Below, in pieces: positions 54,403 to 64,000 of a stretch of DNA of 64,000 nucleotides (the first letter of the stretch is position 1; the number at the start of each line of letters is the position of its first letter). Origin of the DNA: Corynebacterium suicordis DSM 45110 (GTDB lineage Bacteria; Actinomycetota; Actinomycetes; Mycobacteriales; Mycobacteriaceae); assembly GCF_015351405.1 (NCBI RefSeq), contig NZ_JADKMY010000002.1, forward strand, positions 186,001 to 250,000, read 5' to 3'. The position numbers and the translations under genes were made by a program. The notes beneath the pieces were generated by a model that saw only the letters and a list, made by a program, of their open reading frames with translations, searched no databases and was not told the DNA's origin.

Positions 54403-55443
54403 CTACTCGCCCGCCAAAATCCGAGACACATAGTGCGCCACCGCCGTGACACTGGAAATGGTGCCGGGGTAATCCAGGTGCGTGGGACCCACCACGCCCA
54501 GGCCGCCCAACACCACGGATGGGCTACCGTAACCTGCGGAAATCACCGCGGCGTGCCGCAGCTTTTCGTCCTCGTTTTCCTCGCCGATGCTCACCTGCCA
54601 GTTCATATCGCGGGCACCGTTGAGCATCTTCAGCATCACCACCTGCTCTTCGAGGGCATCAATGATGGGTGCGAAATCCCCCACACTCATGTGGCCAGAG
54701 GCCATCAGGTTAGAGGTACCAGCGAGGATCAGGCGTTCATTCGGGCGCTCCAGCAGAGTTTCCACCAGAACGGTGGTGACGGCGAGAATGGCGCCCCGCA
54801 ATCCCGAGGGCACGGATGGCCCCTTGGCCTCCCCTGCCATCGCCGCGATCTGGGCGGAGGCCTCATCCAGCGTGCGGCCCACCATCGCTCGGTTCACCAA
54901 TTCGCGCAGGCGAATCACGTCATCTTCGGCCAGACCCTCCAGCACGTCCACGTTGCGTTGATCCACCCGTCCGGTATCCGTGATCAGCACCAGCAGCAGC
55001 CTCTGGGTTCCCAGTGGGACCACCTCACAGTGCTTCACGCGGCTGACCCGCAGGTCTGGCATCTGCACCACCGCCACCTGCCTGGTGAGCTGCGCGAGGA
55101 GCTGCACGCTGCGGCGCAGCACATCCTCCAAGTCCACGCCGTTTTCCAGGAAATTGAGAATCCCGCGGCGCTCGGCCTGGCTCAGGGGTTTGACCTGGTG
55201 GATGGCATCCACGAACTGCCGGTATCCCTTGGCCGTGGGGATGCGCCCGGAGTTGGCGTGCTGCTGCGTGAGGTATCCCTCCGCCTCCAATGCAGCCATG
55301 TCATTGCGGATGGTGGCCGAGGAAACGCCCAGTTGGTGCTTATCCACCAGCACCTTAGAACCCACGGGTTCTTGGGTGGCGATGAAGTCAGAGACGATAG
55401 CCCGCAATACCTCATTCCGGCGGTGTTCGGTGTTTGCAGACAC
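54403..55443 (-). CDS. hrcA: Heat-inducible transcription repressor HrcA
   Basis: 346 residues. N-terminal winged helix ([19 protein letters not shown]) followed by the GAF-like and dimerisation domains. It represses chaperone genes by binding CIRCE elements. I looked for the CIRCE sequence upstream of this gene and of dnaJ and did not see one, so the regulated copies are presumably elsewhere. Confidence 0.95.
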   Translation of the reverse strand: MSANTEHRRNEVLRAIVSDFIATQEPVGSKVLVDKHQLGVSSATIRNDMAALEAEGYLTQQHANSGRIPTAKGYRQFVDAIHQVKPLSQAERRGILNFLENGVDLEDVLRRSVQLLAQLTRQVAVVQMPDLRVSRVKHCEVVPLGTQRLLLVLITDTGRVDQRNVDVLEGLAEDDVIRLRELVNRAMVGRTLDEASAQIAAMAGEAKGPSVPSGLRGAILAVTTVLVETLLERPNERLILAGTSNLMASGHMSVGDFAPIIDALEEQVVMLKMLNGARDMNWQVSIGEENEDEKLRHAAVISAGYGSPSVVLGGLGVVGPTHLDYPGTISSVTAVAHYVSRILAGE

Positions 55444-55475
55444 GAATCCTCCTTCAGGCTTGTGCGGTGTGCACG

Positions 55476-56711
55476 CTAATCTTGCGCCACGATGATATCT
55501 GTCACAATACCGTCTGCCAGATAACGTCCCTGCTCGGTCAGCCGGATCCGCGAGCCTCGGCCCGGCTCCAGCAAGCCTCGCTCCAACAAACCCAGATCCA
55601 CGTATTTATCAATCACCTGGGTTACTTCGGGGCTCTCCTGCAGCGGGATGCCTTCAGCCAGCCGCAATCCCAGCATGATGCGCTCCGTGCGCACGTCCTC
55701 ATCAGTCAGCATCTCGGTGGTGATGATGGGGCCGGGGTCGCTCAGGGTGGCGTCGGAAGAAAGCAATCCGGAGAAATACTTACCGGGATGCTTGGCGTTT
55801 ACCGTGCGCGTCAGCCCGCCGGGGTTGTGGCCGTGCACTTCGGGGCGCAGGCGGACGCAACCGTGCGCGCCCGGGCCGGCTCCCCACCACTGGCCACCGC
55901 GCCAATAGATGAGGTTGTGCTGGCATTCTCCACCTGGTTTGGCCCAGTTGGAGACCTCGTACCAGGAAAAACCGTGCTCCTGCAGCGCGTTATCGATCAT
56001 GGTGTACCGATCCGCCAGCACGTCCTCATCCGGGGCGGGCAGGTCTCCGCGGCGCACCTTGCGGGCCATCGCGGTGCCATCCTCCACGATCAAGGAATAC
56101 GCGCTCACGTGATCCACCCCGGCGCTGAGCACAGCATCCAGAGAGGCGCGCAGATCCGCATCCGTCTCCGTGGGCGTGCCGTAGATCAAATCCAGGTTCA
56201 CGTGCGCAAACCCTGCGGCCATCGCCTCCTTGGCAGCTGCCACCGGCCGACCTGGGGTGTGCTGGCGCTCCAGCACCTTCAGCACGTGCCCGGCAGCGGA
56301 CTGCATACCCAGCGAGATGCGCGTGAAGCCCTCCTCGCGCAGCTCGTGGAAGAACTCCGGGCTGGTGGATTCCGGGTTGGATTCAGTGGTTACCTCGGCA
56401 TCGGGAGCCAGCCCCACGGTGCGTTTGACTGCCCGCAGCGCGCGCGTGAGCCCCTCGTGGCCCAGCATCGAGGGCGTGCCGCCGCCAAAGAAAACGGTCT
56501 GCACCCCGGCATAATCCTCCGGCACATCCCACATCTGTGCGGCGCGCTCCAGCTCTGCCTCCAGCGCGTTGAGGTAACCCGGGATGCTGTTGCCGTGCTG
56601 CTCGCCCAGCTCCTGCGGGGTGTAGGTGTTGAAATCGCAATAACCGCAGCGTGAGGCGCAAAAAGGCACGTGAATATACAGACCGTGTGTCAAGGGGTTT
56701 GGTTCACTCAT
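55476..56711 (-). CDS. hemW: Radical SAM protein HemW (coproporphyrinogen oxidase-like)
   Basis: 411 residues from the ATG at 56711 (a TTG lies directly before). The radical SAM cluster motif CASRCGYC gives Cys18, Cys22 and Cys25, preceded by LYIHVPF and followed by GGGTPSML. HemW is thought to be a haem chaperone; oxidase activity of HemN is not shown by these shorter homologues. It lies upstream of hrcA, the common Gram-positive order. Confidence 0.94.
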   Translation of the reverse strand: MSEPNPLTHGLYIHVPFCASRCGYCDFNTYTPQELGEQHGNSIPGYLNALEAELERAAQMWDVPEDYAGVQTVFFGGGTPSMLGHEGLTRALRAVKRTVGLAPDAEVTTESNPESTSPEFFHELREEGFTRISLGMQSAAGHVLKVLERQHTPGRPVAAAKEAMAAGFAHVNLDLIYGTPTETDADLRASLDAVLSAGVDHVSAYSLIVEDGTAMARKVRRGDLPAPDEDVLADRYTMIDNALQEHGFSWYEVSNWAKPGGECQHNLIYWRGGQWWGAGPGAHGCVRLRPEVHGHNPGGLTRTVNAKHPGKYFSGLLSSDATLSDPGPIITTEMLTDEDVRTERIMLGLRLAEGIPLQESPEVTQVIDKYVDLGLLERGLLEPGRGSRIRLTEQGRYLADGIVTDIIVAQD

Positions 56712-56717
56712 CAAGGC

Positions 56718-57431
56718 TTAAACAACCGCATCGCGGGATTCGCGTCTTTGCAGAAGCCGGGTGATCACGGCATCCACCCGCGCCCGCTCCTGCAGGAATT
56801 CCGGAGGCGCCTCGCCACGCATCGATTGCGCCAGCATCGGCTGCTTATCAATCACCGCGCCGAACTTGCCGGCGATCTCCACCGCGCGCTGCCGAGCTTT
56901 GGAGTAAGTCTGTGGCAGCAGCACCGACTGTGCCTCCAGCGCCAGGCGGGTTTGCTCCACCACCCATTCCGCGAGTTCGTTCAGCTCCGCGACATGCTGA
57001 TCCACATTGCTACGCATCCACAACCGCCACGCCGCGGTGCTGGCCATGGCACCTGGTTCTTCTGGTTGCTCGGCGGACAGGGTTGCCCTTTCTTCCGACG
57101 CCATCTCTGGCACCTCAGCACCCGTTTTATGGAGGAACGCGAGCGTGCGGCCCGGGTGGGGGTAAGTAACGCTGATCCCGGACATCTGCCCGGATTTCAC
57201 GCCGGAGATGAAGGCCTGGCGCAATCCATTGAGCTCGGAGAGGCCTGGGCGCACCTCGGCGCGTCCCTGCTCCACGATCTCATCCAGCTCGATGAGACAG
57301 TCCTGCACCAGTTCGGGATCCCAGTCGCCGATGGCTTGAGAAACGTGATCGATATACCCGGCGATTTCATCGCCGATATCGTAAATATTTTGGGTGAGCT
57401 CGCGGACACGCAGGGATGCATCGTAGTGCAC
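56718..57431 (-). CDS. Conserved hypothetical helical protein
   Basis: 237 residues from a GTG at 57431 that has a strong GAGAGGAG site eight bases upstream. It is almost entirely helical, without membrane segments or metal motifs. I do not recognise the family. It overlaps no neighbour and lies six bases upstream of hemW, so it is likely co-transcribed. One TGGCGTCG repeat copy is in frame and encodes MASEER. Confidence 0.75.
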   Translation of the reverse strand: MHYDASLRVRELTQNIYDIGDEIAGYIDHVSQAIGDWDPELVQDCLIELDEIVEQGRAEVRPGLSELNGLRQAFISGVKSGQMSGISVTYPHPGRTLAFLHKTGAEVPEMASEERATLSAEQPEEPGAMASTAAWRLWMRSNVDQHVAELNELAEWVVEQTRLALEAQSVLLPQTYSKARQRAVEIAGKFGAVIDKQPMLAQSMRGEAPPEFLQERARVDAVITRLLQRRESRDAVV

Positions 57432-57547
57432 GCGTCACACTCCTCTCCCGTTCACGCGTCGCCCGGCGTCGGTGCGCCCGGGTGTTTCTTGGTCCTCCGC
57501 GCTCCGTCAGTTAACGCGGGGGAATCTCGCTTGCAACCATAAAACAA

Positions 57548-57580
57548 GGCCACGCCCCGGGAATGGAGGCGTGGCCGGTG
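57548..57580 (-). terminator. Intrinsic terminator of the acyl-CoA ligase gene
   Basis: GGCCACGCC (57548-57556) pairs with GGCGTGGCC (57568-57576). On the minus strand it is followed by TTGTTTTAT, so it ends the leftward ligase transcript. Confidence 0.82.
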
Positions 57581-57617
57581 TGGTGCACAAAATGTGCGCT
57601 ACTGCGGGGTGGGTTTT

Positions 57618-59450
57618 TTACTTCCCGGAGTAGATCCAGGCGATATCGTCGGCGAAGTGCTCAGCCACCACGAAACGCTTGAGCTTCATCGATGGGGTCA
57701 CCTCTCCCTCTTCCTCGCTGAAGTCGCGCTCCACGATGCGGAACTTCTTGATCCCCTCAGCGCTGGATACGGAGCGGTTGGCCTCGTTGACTGCGTCCTG
57801 GATGGCGGAGCGCAGCAGCGGGTTCTTGCCACCTTCCTTCATGGTGGTGGACTCGGGCAGGCCGTTGTCCTTCTTGAAGCGAGCGAAAGCATCCTCATCC
57901 AGGGAGATGAGCGCGCCGATGAACTTCTGGTCATCGCCCACCACCATTGCCTGGGAGATCAGCGGGGCGGAACGCAGGATATCTTCCATCGGTCCGGGAG
58001 AAACGTTCTTGCCACCCGCGGTGACCAGGATTTCCTTCTTGCGGCCGGTGATCTTCAGGTGGCCGGTAGGCAGCAGCTTGCCCAGGTCACCGGTCTTGTA
58101 GAAGCCATCGGTGGTGAAGTCCTTCGCGGTGGCTTCGGGGTTCTGCCAGTATTCGTCGAACACCACGGTGCCCTTGAGCTCGATCTCACCGTCTGCAGCG
58201 ATGCGGACGGAGTTTCCGCCCACGGGCTTGCCCACGGTGCCGATGATGTTATCGGGATCGAAGTTCACGGCCACGGCGGCGGTGGATTCGGTGAGGCCGT
58301 ATCCCTCGAAAATACGCACGCCAGCGCCACGGAAGAAGTGCATGATATCCGCGTTCAGTGCAGAACCACCGGAGATGCAGTATTCCAACTGTCCGCCGAG
58401 CAGCTTGCGCAGCGTGGAGTAAACCAAGCGATCAAACACCATGTGCTTGGCGCGCAAAGCCAGGCCGGGGCCTTCCTTCGTGTCCTGTGCCTTGGAGTAC
58501 TCAATGGAGGTCTTCTCAGCTTCCAGGAAGACCTTGTTCTTGACCTTTCCGCCTTCGGCTGCCTTTGCCTTGGCGCCAGCGTGCACCTTTTCAAAGATGC
58601 GTGGCACACCCAGAATCATGTGTGGCTGGGAGCGCTGGAAGGCGTCGAGCAAAGTAGAGACCTCAGACCACAGGGTCTGCTGCGCGCCACCGATGAGCAC
58701 GGTGTACGTCACCGCGCGAGCCAGCACGTGAGCCAGTGGCAGGAACATCAGGGTTCCGTAGCCCGGGCCGCACGCCTCGCCGATGGGGTTGGTGAGCAGG
58801 CCGCGAACTTCCGAGAGCCAGTTGTAATGGGTCAGGGCCACGCCCTTGGGGCGGCCCGTGGTGCCGGAGGTGTACACGATGGAGTTGATGGATGCGGATG
58901 TCATCTCCGCAATGCGCCTTTCCACCTCGGCCTGCTTGATGTCCGCTTCTTTGCCTTCGGCAATGAGGGTATCGATGGCTCCGGAGTTAAAGGAGAATAC
59001 CCGACGCAAATGCGCGGTTCCCTCCTGGCGCTCGCCTTCCTTCACGAAAGTCTCCAGGCGCTGAGTGTGCCCGGTATCTTCCGCGAAGGCCACCACTGCG
59101 CCGGAATCCTGGACGATCCACTCACACTGCGACGTGGAGGAGGAAGGGTAAATGGGAACAGAGATCGCGCCACAGGCCTGGATCGCGAAGTCAACCAGCA
59201 CCCATTCGAAACGGGTACCGGACATGATGGCCACGCGGTCGCCCGGCTGCACATCATTGGCGATCAGACCCTTGGCTACCGCATAGACTTCCTGGACGAA
59301 CTCCGATGGGGAGACCGGCTGCCACTCGAAATTGACGGGGCGGCTGAAGCTCTTAATATCCGGATGTTCTTGGGCCAGATCACGGAGAGCGGAGATCATG
59401 GTCTCGTTCTCGCCCACGGTATACAAAGCCTCTGCGGTGAATTCCGTCAT
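57618..59450 (-). CDS. Long-chain fatty-acid-CoA ligase (FadD15-like)
   Basis: 610 residues from the ATG at 59450, which follows GAGGAG; a TTG in-frame start upstream is less likely. Adenylation motif SIVYTSGTTGRPKGVALTH near residue 180, GYGLTE, and the C-terminal YKTGDLGKLLPTGHLKITGRKKE. It activates fatty acids to acyl-CoA, via an acyl-adenylate. The mycobacterial homologue FadD15 has the same size and style. Divergent from malQ. Confidence 0.93.
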   Translation of the reverse strand: MTEFTAEALYTVGENETMISALRDLAQEHPDIKSFSRPVNFEWQPVSPSEFVQEVYAVAKGLIANDVQPGDRVAIMSGTRFEWVLVDFAIQACGAISVPIYPSSSTSQCEWIVQDSGAVVAFAEDTGHTQRLETFVKEGERQEGTAHLRRVFSFNSGAIDTLIAEGKEADIKQAEVERRIAEMTSASINSIVYTSGTTGRPKGVALTHYNWLSEVRGLLTNPIGEACGPGYGTLMFLPLAHVLARAVTYTVLIGGAQQTLWSEVSTLLDAFQRSQPHMILGVPRIFEKVHAGAKAKAAEGGKVKNKVFLEAEKTSIEYSKAQDTKEGPGLALRAKHMVFDRLVYSTLRKLLGGQLEYCISGGSALNADIMHFFRGAGVRIFEGYGLTESTAAVAVNFDPDNIIGTVGKPVGGNSVRIAADGEIELKGTVVFDEYWQNPEATAKDFTTDGFYKTGDLGKLLPTGHLKITGRKKEILVTAGGKNVSPGPMEDILRSAPLISQAMVVGDDQKFIGALISLDEDAFARFKKDNGLPESTTMKEGGKNPLLRSAIQDAVNEANRSVSSAEGIKKFRIVERDFSEEEGEVTPSMKLKRFVVAEHFADDIAWIYSGK

Positions 59451-59603
59451 TTTTCTCCTCAAATTGTGACGTGAAAAAAATTTTACACTTCTATAAATAT
59501 ACCCGACTCGAGACCATCAAGTTTGCTGCAGTCGCGGCCCGGGTGGGTTGAAACAGACAGTAAAACGGGCGTGCACTGGCACGTACGCACCCCAACCGGC
59601 ACA

Positions 59604-61814
59604 ATGAACGGGGTGAATTCCAATGCAGAAGGCGCGACCTCAAAGAGCATGTCCTCCCCCAAAGATGAGCTGCTCCACCGGCTCGCAGAACTCTGTGGGA
59701 TTTCCACCGAATACACGGGTCAGAATGGATCCCGGGTGGAAGTATCCGCAGAGACAGTGGTCTTTGCGCTGCAGGAATTTGGGTTGAATGTGCCCGATCA
59801 GCCCTCGGAAGCGGATCTCTCCACAGCCGAGGCCGAGCTGCGAAAAGAGCGGCAGTCCCGGTTGGTGGAGCCCACGGTCACTGCCCTCGCAGATACCGCC
59901 ACTCACTTCCCCATTAACCACGCGGAAAACGAAAACGTGCGAGCGTGGGTGGAATTGGAAGAAGGCGGAGACGCTGTCCACCTGGAGATCGAGTCTCGCA
60001 CCTCCACCGGAAGCAACTGCGCACTTCCACCCCTGCCAGCCGGATGGCATACCCTGCACGTGGAGGCGCAATCCTCCACGCATCAGCGGGCGATAGAAGC
60101 CACGCTCCTGGTGTCCCCCGAAAAGCTGAGCTCCGCGCAGAAATTCGTGGATGCTCCCGCCACCGGCGTGATGGCCCAGATCTATTCTCTGCGGGATCGC
60201 GAATCCTGGGGCATCGGCGATTACCGCACCCTGCGTGAGTTGGGTGATGCCCTGCACCGCCTCGGCGGCGCGGATTTCATCCTGGTAAACCCCATGCACG
60301 CCGCGGAGGCAGCACCTCCCGTGGAAGATTCCCCCTATCTTCCCACCACGCGCCGTTTCACCAACCCCATCTACATCCGCGTGGAGGACACCCCGGAGTA
60401 CCAACTGCACCCGGAGCTGCGAGAAACCATCGCGGGCATGAAGGAGTCCCTGAGCCAGAGCAATGGCTCGGCTGAGAAGCTGGAGCGGAACCCCGTGGTG
60501 GCGTCGAAAATGAGGGCGCTGTACGAATTGTGGACCGCAGGCATCGGTGAAGAACGAGAGGCCGAGCTGCGCACATACCGCGAAAAGGAGGGCGCGGGCC
60601 TGGAGGAATTCGCCGACTGGTGCAGTGAAAACGCGCGCGACTACGGTGCTGAGCACGGCATGGAACTGAGCGCGGATTACTACGCGTGGGTGCAGATGCT
60701 CTGCCAGGAACAGGAGTCCGCCGCGCAGGATGCGTTGCGGGAGCACATGCGGATCGGGCTGATGGCGGACTTGGCTGTAGGCGTGCACCCGGGAGGTGCC
60801 GATGCGCATATTCTGGCCGATGCGCTGGCTCCCGGCGCGAGCGTGGGAGCTCCACCGGACGGGTACAACCAGTTGGGGCAGGACTGGTCGCAACCACCGT
60901 GGCATCCGCGCAAACTGGCCGAGCAGGGATACAAACCGTGGCGGGACATGCTGCGCACCATTTTGCGCAGCGCTGGTGGAATCCGGGTGGATCACGTGCT
61001 GGGCCTGTTCCGCCTGTGGTGGATCCCGCGCGGGGCTTCCCCCACCGAGGGCACGTACGTGAAATACGACCACGAGGCGCTCATCGGCACGCTCGTGATG
61101 GAGGCGGAGCGGGCTGGCGCGGTGGTGATCGGCGAGGATCTGGGCACCTTTGAACCGTGGGTGCAGGAGTACCTGGCCAGCCGTGGCGTGATGGGCACTT
61201 CCGTGGCCTGGTTCGAAGGCGATGATGATGGAGCCAAGTCCCCGGACAAGTACCGGCAACTGGCGCTGACTTCCGTAACCACGCACGATCTGCCCCCAAC
61301 CGCCAGCTACCTGCGCGGCGGGCACATCGATCTGCGGGACAAGCTTGGGGTGCTCACCCAGGATCCCGAAGATGAATTTGCCGATGATGCGCGCTGGCAG
61401 CAGGAAGTCCTCAGCACCATGGGAGAGGCCGGCGCTTTTGCCGGATATCCCTGCGAGTCCTACTTCCAGGCCGATGGGCAGGTCACGCAGGAGTCCGAGC
61501 AGCCACGCAACGGGCGGGATAACCGTCCCGGCGGCGCGGACGGGCTAGCGGAGTTTGCGGAAGGTCGTTCCTCGGGAATCCTTGAGGGCATGCACCGCTT
61601 CATTTCCCTGACCCCCTCCGCCCTGAAGTGCGTGGCGTTGGTGGATATGGTGGGCGATCTCCGCGCTCAGAATCAGCCGGGCACCACCCAGGATCTGTAC
61701 CCCAACTGGTGTATTCCCCTGTGTGACCACTCGGGCAAGGCCCTGTTCGTGGACGACTTGCTGGAACTCCCCCTGGCGCGGGCCGTGCTTTCGGCCGCGC
61801 GTGGCGATGAGTAG
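59604..61814 (+). CDS. malQ: 4-alpha-glucanotransferase (amylomaltase)
   Basis: 736 residues from the ATG at 59604; another ATG at 59649 (MSSPKDELLHRLAEL) is also possible, and neither has a strong ribosome site. GH77 catalytic blocks: the acceptor region NPMHAAEAAPPVEDSPY, the nucleophile strand GGIRVDHVLGLFRLWWIPRG, the acid/base IGEDLGTFEPWV and the third Asp in TTHDLPPTASYLRGG. It transfers glucan segments between malto-oligosaccharides in the cytoplasm. The N-terminal 150 residues form the extra domain typical of actinobacterial MalQ. Confidence 0.93.
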   Translation: MNGVNSNAEGATSKSMSSPKDELLHRLAELCGISTEYTGQNGSRVEVSAETVVFALQEFGLNVPDQPSEADLSTAEAELRKERQSRLVEPTVTALADTATHFPINHAENENVRAWVELEEGGDAVHLEIESRTSTGSNCALPPLPAGWHTLHVEAQSSTHQRAIEATLLVSPEKLSSAQKFVDAPATGVMAQIYSLRDRESWGIGDYRTLRELGDALHRLGGADFILVNPMHAAEAAPPVEDSPYLPTTRRFTNPIYIRVEDTPEYQLHPELRETIAGMKESLSQSNGSAEKLERNPVVASKMRALYELWTAGIGEEREAELRTYREKEGAGLEEFADWCSENARDYGAEHGMELSADYYAWVQMLCQEQESAAQDALREHMRIGLMADLAVGVHPGGADAHILADALAPGASVGAPPDGYNQLGQDWSQPPWHPRKLAEQGYKPWRDMLRTILRSAGGIRVDHVLGLFRLWWIPRGASPTEGTYVKYDHEALIGTLVMEAERAGAVVIGEDLGTFEPWVQEYLASRGVMGTSVAWFEGDDDGAKSPDKYRQLALTSVTTHDLPPTASYLRGGHIDLRDKLGVLTQDPEDEFADDARWQQEVLSTMGEAGAFAGYPCESYFQADGQVTQESEQPRNGRDNRPGGADGLAEFAEGRSSGILEGMHRFISLTPSALKCVALVDMVGDLRAQNQPGTTQDLYPNWCIPLCDHSGKALFVDDLLELPLARAVLSAARGDE

Positions 61815-61860
61815 CTGCGGCTCGAAGCTGGGTTGAACTCGTGAGCCTAGAAGCCAGCGC

Positions 61861-61947
61861 CTAGAAGACCGCGCTGGCCATCCACGCGACCAGCAACAGC
61901 ACCATGAGCAGGACCAGAGCGGTGCGGACTTTGGAATTATGCTTCAT
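61861..61947 (-). CDS. 28-residue single-pass membrane peptide
   Basis: MKHNSKVRTA then a hydrophobic helix to the end. Its start lies inside the end of the larger small-membrane gene. A very short hydrophobic peptide of this kind may be a subunit of a transporter or a regulator, but the sequence does not say which. It could also be spurious. Confidence 0.45.
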   Translation of the reverse strand: MKHNSKVRTALVLLMVLLLVAWMASAVF

Positions 61948-62161
61948 TGGTGGTGACTTTCTCTCGTTGAGCTTCTTGAGCTGGGTTTTCTTGAGCTGGG
62001 ACATCAAGCCCCAGCATGGCTTTCTCCGCCTCGCTCGGCGGGATAACTTTCCACAGCAGAGCATAGAGAACCCACGCGCAGACACCCGCGATCACCAGAA
62101 CGATTGCGACCATCAGCGGGGTCTGCACCCACACGGGCAAGTTGATCAGCCATTCAAACAT
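61937..62161 (-). CDS. Small single-pass membrane protein downstream of the M3 peptidase
   Basis: 74 residues from the ATG at 62161 (MFEWLINLPVWVQTPLM); a GTG at 62212 would add 17 residues and overlap the peptidase. One hydrophobic helix at about 14-38 and an acidic/Gln-rich tail. It follows the peptidase stop by 34 bases. Function unknown. Confidence 0.65.
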   Translation of the reverse strand: MFEWLINLPVWVQTPLMVAIVLVIAGVCAWVLYALLWKVIPPSEAEKAMLGLDVPAQENPAQEAQREKVTTNEA

Positions 62162-62195
62162 CGCTGTCCAGTCTATCCGCCCAGGGAAATCTTGG

Positions 62196-64000
62196 TTATT
62201 CCTTCCCCGCACCCGCCAGGCCGCGCCGCTTCAGCAGAGGCTCCACGCTGCGTTGCATCCCGCGGAACATCCAGAAGGCATCGTCGTAATCGATGGTTGC
62301 GCCCCTGGAGAGGATCATGCGGCGGAATCGGTTGCCGGCAAAGCGGACATCATCCGGATCCACGTCTTCCGCACCGTCTTCCTTCTCGACGCCACCACTG
62401 GCCGCCCCGGTATCCACAAAAGCCTGGAACCCATCAGCATCCAGCACTTCTGCCCAGAGGTAGCTCCAGTAGTCAGCGGAGTAGCCCCCGGCGAAGATGT
62501 GGTTGAAGTACGCCGACCGATACCGCGGCACGAGATGGCCCTCCATATCCACTCCTGCAGCTTCCAGGGCAGCGCGCTCGAACGCTTCCACGTCGGTGAC
62601 CTGCGCAGCTTCCTCTGCGCTGAGCTTGTGCCACGCCAAATCCAGCCAGCACGCAGCCAAGAATTCCGTGGTGCTGAAGCCCTGTCCCCACTGCGCCTGC
62701 TGCTTCACCGCGTGCACCATGTCTGCTGGCAGCGGTTCCCCGGTATCCACGTGCTTGGCGTAATTGGCCAATACTGCTGGTTCCAGCGCCCAGTTTTCGT
62801 TGATCTGGGAGGGGAATTCCACGAAGTCCCGGGGCACGGAGGTTCCGGAAAGGCTGGGATAATGCACGTCTGAGAGCAGCCCATGCAGGGCATGGCCAAA
62901 CTCATGGAACACGGTGGCCACTTCATCCATGTTCAACAGGGCGTGCTCACCTGGGTTGGGCTTGGCCACATTCATCACGTTGACCACCACGGGCAGCTGG
63001 CCGATGAGGTTGGATTGATCCACAAAGCTGCTCATCCACGCACCACCGCGCTTGGTGGGGCGGGCATACATGTCGGTGAGCAAAAGCCCGATCTCCGCGC
63101 CGGGCTCGGCCGCATCCGCGCCTTCCCGGACTTCCCACACCTGCACGTCTGGGTGGTAGCCCTGCAGATCCTCCCGCGGGGTCACTTCAATGCCATACAG
63201 ACGCTTGGCCGCGAAGAACGCGCCATCCATCAGCACGCGATCCAGAGAGAAATACTTCTTCAGTTCGGCTTCGTCCACATCGAGCTCTTCGGCCCGTTGT
63301 TGCGCCGACCAATAAGGCCAATCCGCGCTGCTGAGAGGCTGTTCTTGCTCATCGCTCGAAACACCCGCCACGACCCGCTGATCCCCGGCGCGCTTGTATT
63401 CACTCCACGCATTAGCCACCGCAGCGGGGGTCAGCTGGCTCAACAGCTCTTCCACTGCCTCCACGGAACCGGCTGTTTCCACCTCGGTGACATAATCCGC
63501 GTGGTGGGCATAACCCAGCAGCTCGGCGCGCCGGGCGCGCAGGCGCACGATCTGCAGCAACGTCTCCTGATTTTCTCCGCCGCGGCCCAAGGAAGCGCGA
63601 TGCACCAGCTCCCGGGCCTCCGCATTCTCCAGTTCTTCGAGCACGGGCTGCACACTGGGGAGTCCCAGCCGGAGCAGCCAGCCCTGTTTGCCCTCGTCTC
63701 GCGCAGCATCCGCCAACTGTCGCTTGGTGGCATCATCCAGGCCAGCTAGCTGAGTTTCCTCGGTGAACAGCACCGCGGAGGCCTCCGTGGATTCCTGCAG
63801 CTGGGCTCCGAATTGGGTGGTGAGGCTGGCAAGTTTGGCGTCGATTTTCCGCAAATCCTCACGCTGCGCCGCATCCAGGTTGGCTCCTCCACGAATGAAA
63901 CGGCGGCGCCAATACGTCTGCAACGCGGCTTCCTCGCTACCTTCGGGCTGCTCAGGGATGGCCTGCACGCGCGCCCACAGATCCGCGTTGAGCAGTAGGT
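62196..64000 (-). CDS. M3-family metallopeptidase, N-terminus cut by window edge
   Basis: About 601 residues are visible and the frame stays open to the window end (…LLLNADLWARVQAIPEQ), so the start lies outside. The zinc site HEFGHALHG (HExxH type with FHEFGH) is followed by EFPSQINENW, as in oligopeptidase A/Dcp. It degrades oligopeptides in the cytoplasm. Within the visible part an insertion SGGVEKEDGAE near the C-terminus contains a TGGCGTCG copy in frame. Confidence 0.93.
   Translation of the reverse strand, partial: LLLNADLWARVQAIPEQPEGSEEAALQTYWRRRFIRGGANLDAAQREDLRKIDAKLASLTTQFGAQLQESTEASAVLFTEETQLAGLDDATKRQLADAARDEGKQGWLLRLGLPSVQPVLEELENAEARELVHRASLGRGGENQETLLQIVRLRARRAELLGYAHHADYVTEVETAGSVEAVEELLSQLTPAAVANAWSEYKRAGDQRVVAGVSSDEQEQPLSSADWPYWSAQQRAEELDVDEAELKKYFSLDRVLMDGAFFAAKRLYGIEVTPREDLQGYHPDVQVWEVREGADAAEPGAEIGLLLTDMYARPTKRGGAWMSSFVDQSNLIGQLPVVVNVMNVAKPNPGEHALLNMDEVATVFHEFGHALHGLLSDVHYPSLSGTSVPRDFVEFPSQINENWALEPAVLANYAKHVDTGEPLPADMVHAVKQQAQWGQGFSTTEFLAACWLDLAWHKLSAEEAAQVTDVEAFERAALEAAGVDMEGHLVPRYRSAYFNHIFAGGYSADYWSYLWAEVLDADGFQAFVDTGAASGGVEKEDGAEDVDPDDVRFAGNRFRRMILSRGATIDYDDAFWMFRGMQRSVEPLLKRRGLAGAGKE

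Noticed and set aside
54246..55500. CIRCE element at hrcA or dnaJ
   Set aside because: I looked for TTAGCACTC-N9-GAGTGCTAA and found no convincing match.
57594..59474. 626-residue frame antisense to the acyl-CoA ligase
   Set aside because: Complementary shadow of a gene with clear adenylation motifs.

Overview
The window looks like a chromosomal segment of a Corynebacterium. Five things support this: the gene order glnE-glnA2-panB ... RNase H/phosphatase-Zn ribbon-nif3-ptpA-SURF1 ... DUF3052-aceE-acpP, followed by dnaG-dgt and glyQS-zur-uppS-recO-era-ybeY-phoH-rsmE-dnaJ-hrcA-hemW, is the actinobacterial order also known from Mycobacterium; a mycothiol-type formaldehyde dehydrogenase pair is present; there is a DtxR-type iron box; there is a 6C small RNA; and the G+C content is moderately high. 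I cannot name the species from the sequence. No prophage, insertion sequence, CRISPR array or plasmid function was seen.

Region by region. 0-11.8 kb is conserved core: nitrogen control (glnE, cut by the window edge, and glnA2), pantothenate synthesis (panB), two DUF202 membrane proteins, an RNB exoribonuclease, the RNase P RNA, RNase H/phosphatase, a coiled-coil zinc-ribbon protein, a Nif3 protein, a low-molecular-weight phosphatase and SURF1. 11.8-18.9 kb holds tRNA-Val, a DUF3052 gene, the homodimeric pyruvate dehydrogenase E1 (aceE), a pirin, an alpha/beta hydrolase, an acyl carrier protein and an SDR. 19.0-26.3 kb is more accessory and in places AT-richer: a secreted excalibur protein, a serine hydrolase, an orphan UDP-GlcNAc 2-epimerase whose 3' end runs into a tRNA gene, tRNA-Asn, an amino acid permease, a CDF-like membrane protein, a lipoprotein and a DtxR-controlled siderophore-interacting protein.

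26.3-31 kb is a stress module: copA-csoR for copper export behind a perfect CsoR-type palindrome, and a mycothiol-dependent formaldehyde dehydrogenase with its metallo-beta-lactamase-fold partner. 31-43 kb carries dnaG (zinc ligands largely lost), a GMC oxidoreductase, a secreted barnase-like RNase, dgt, a DUF218 protein, a TPM-domain protein, repeat-rich membrane proteins and glyQS. 43.4-57.4 kb holds the 6C RNA, zur, a ferritin-like/VIT transporter and a long leftward block of RNA, ribosome and chaperone genes. 57.6-64 kb contains an acyl-CoA ligase, malQ, two tiny membrane proteins and an M3 peptidase cut by the window edge.

The most unusual signal is not a gene. An octamer, TGGCGTCG, usually followed by a purine-rich A tract, occurs 18 times on both strands, in several reading frames and in gaps between genes. 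It resembles the architecture of DNA uptake sequences or another genome-wide protein-binding word. It is missing from the accessory stretch at about 19-27 kb.
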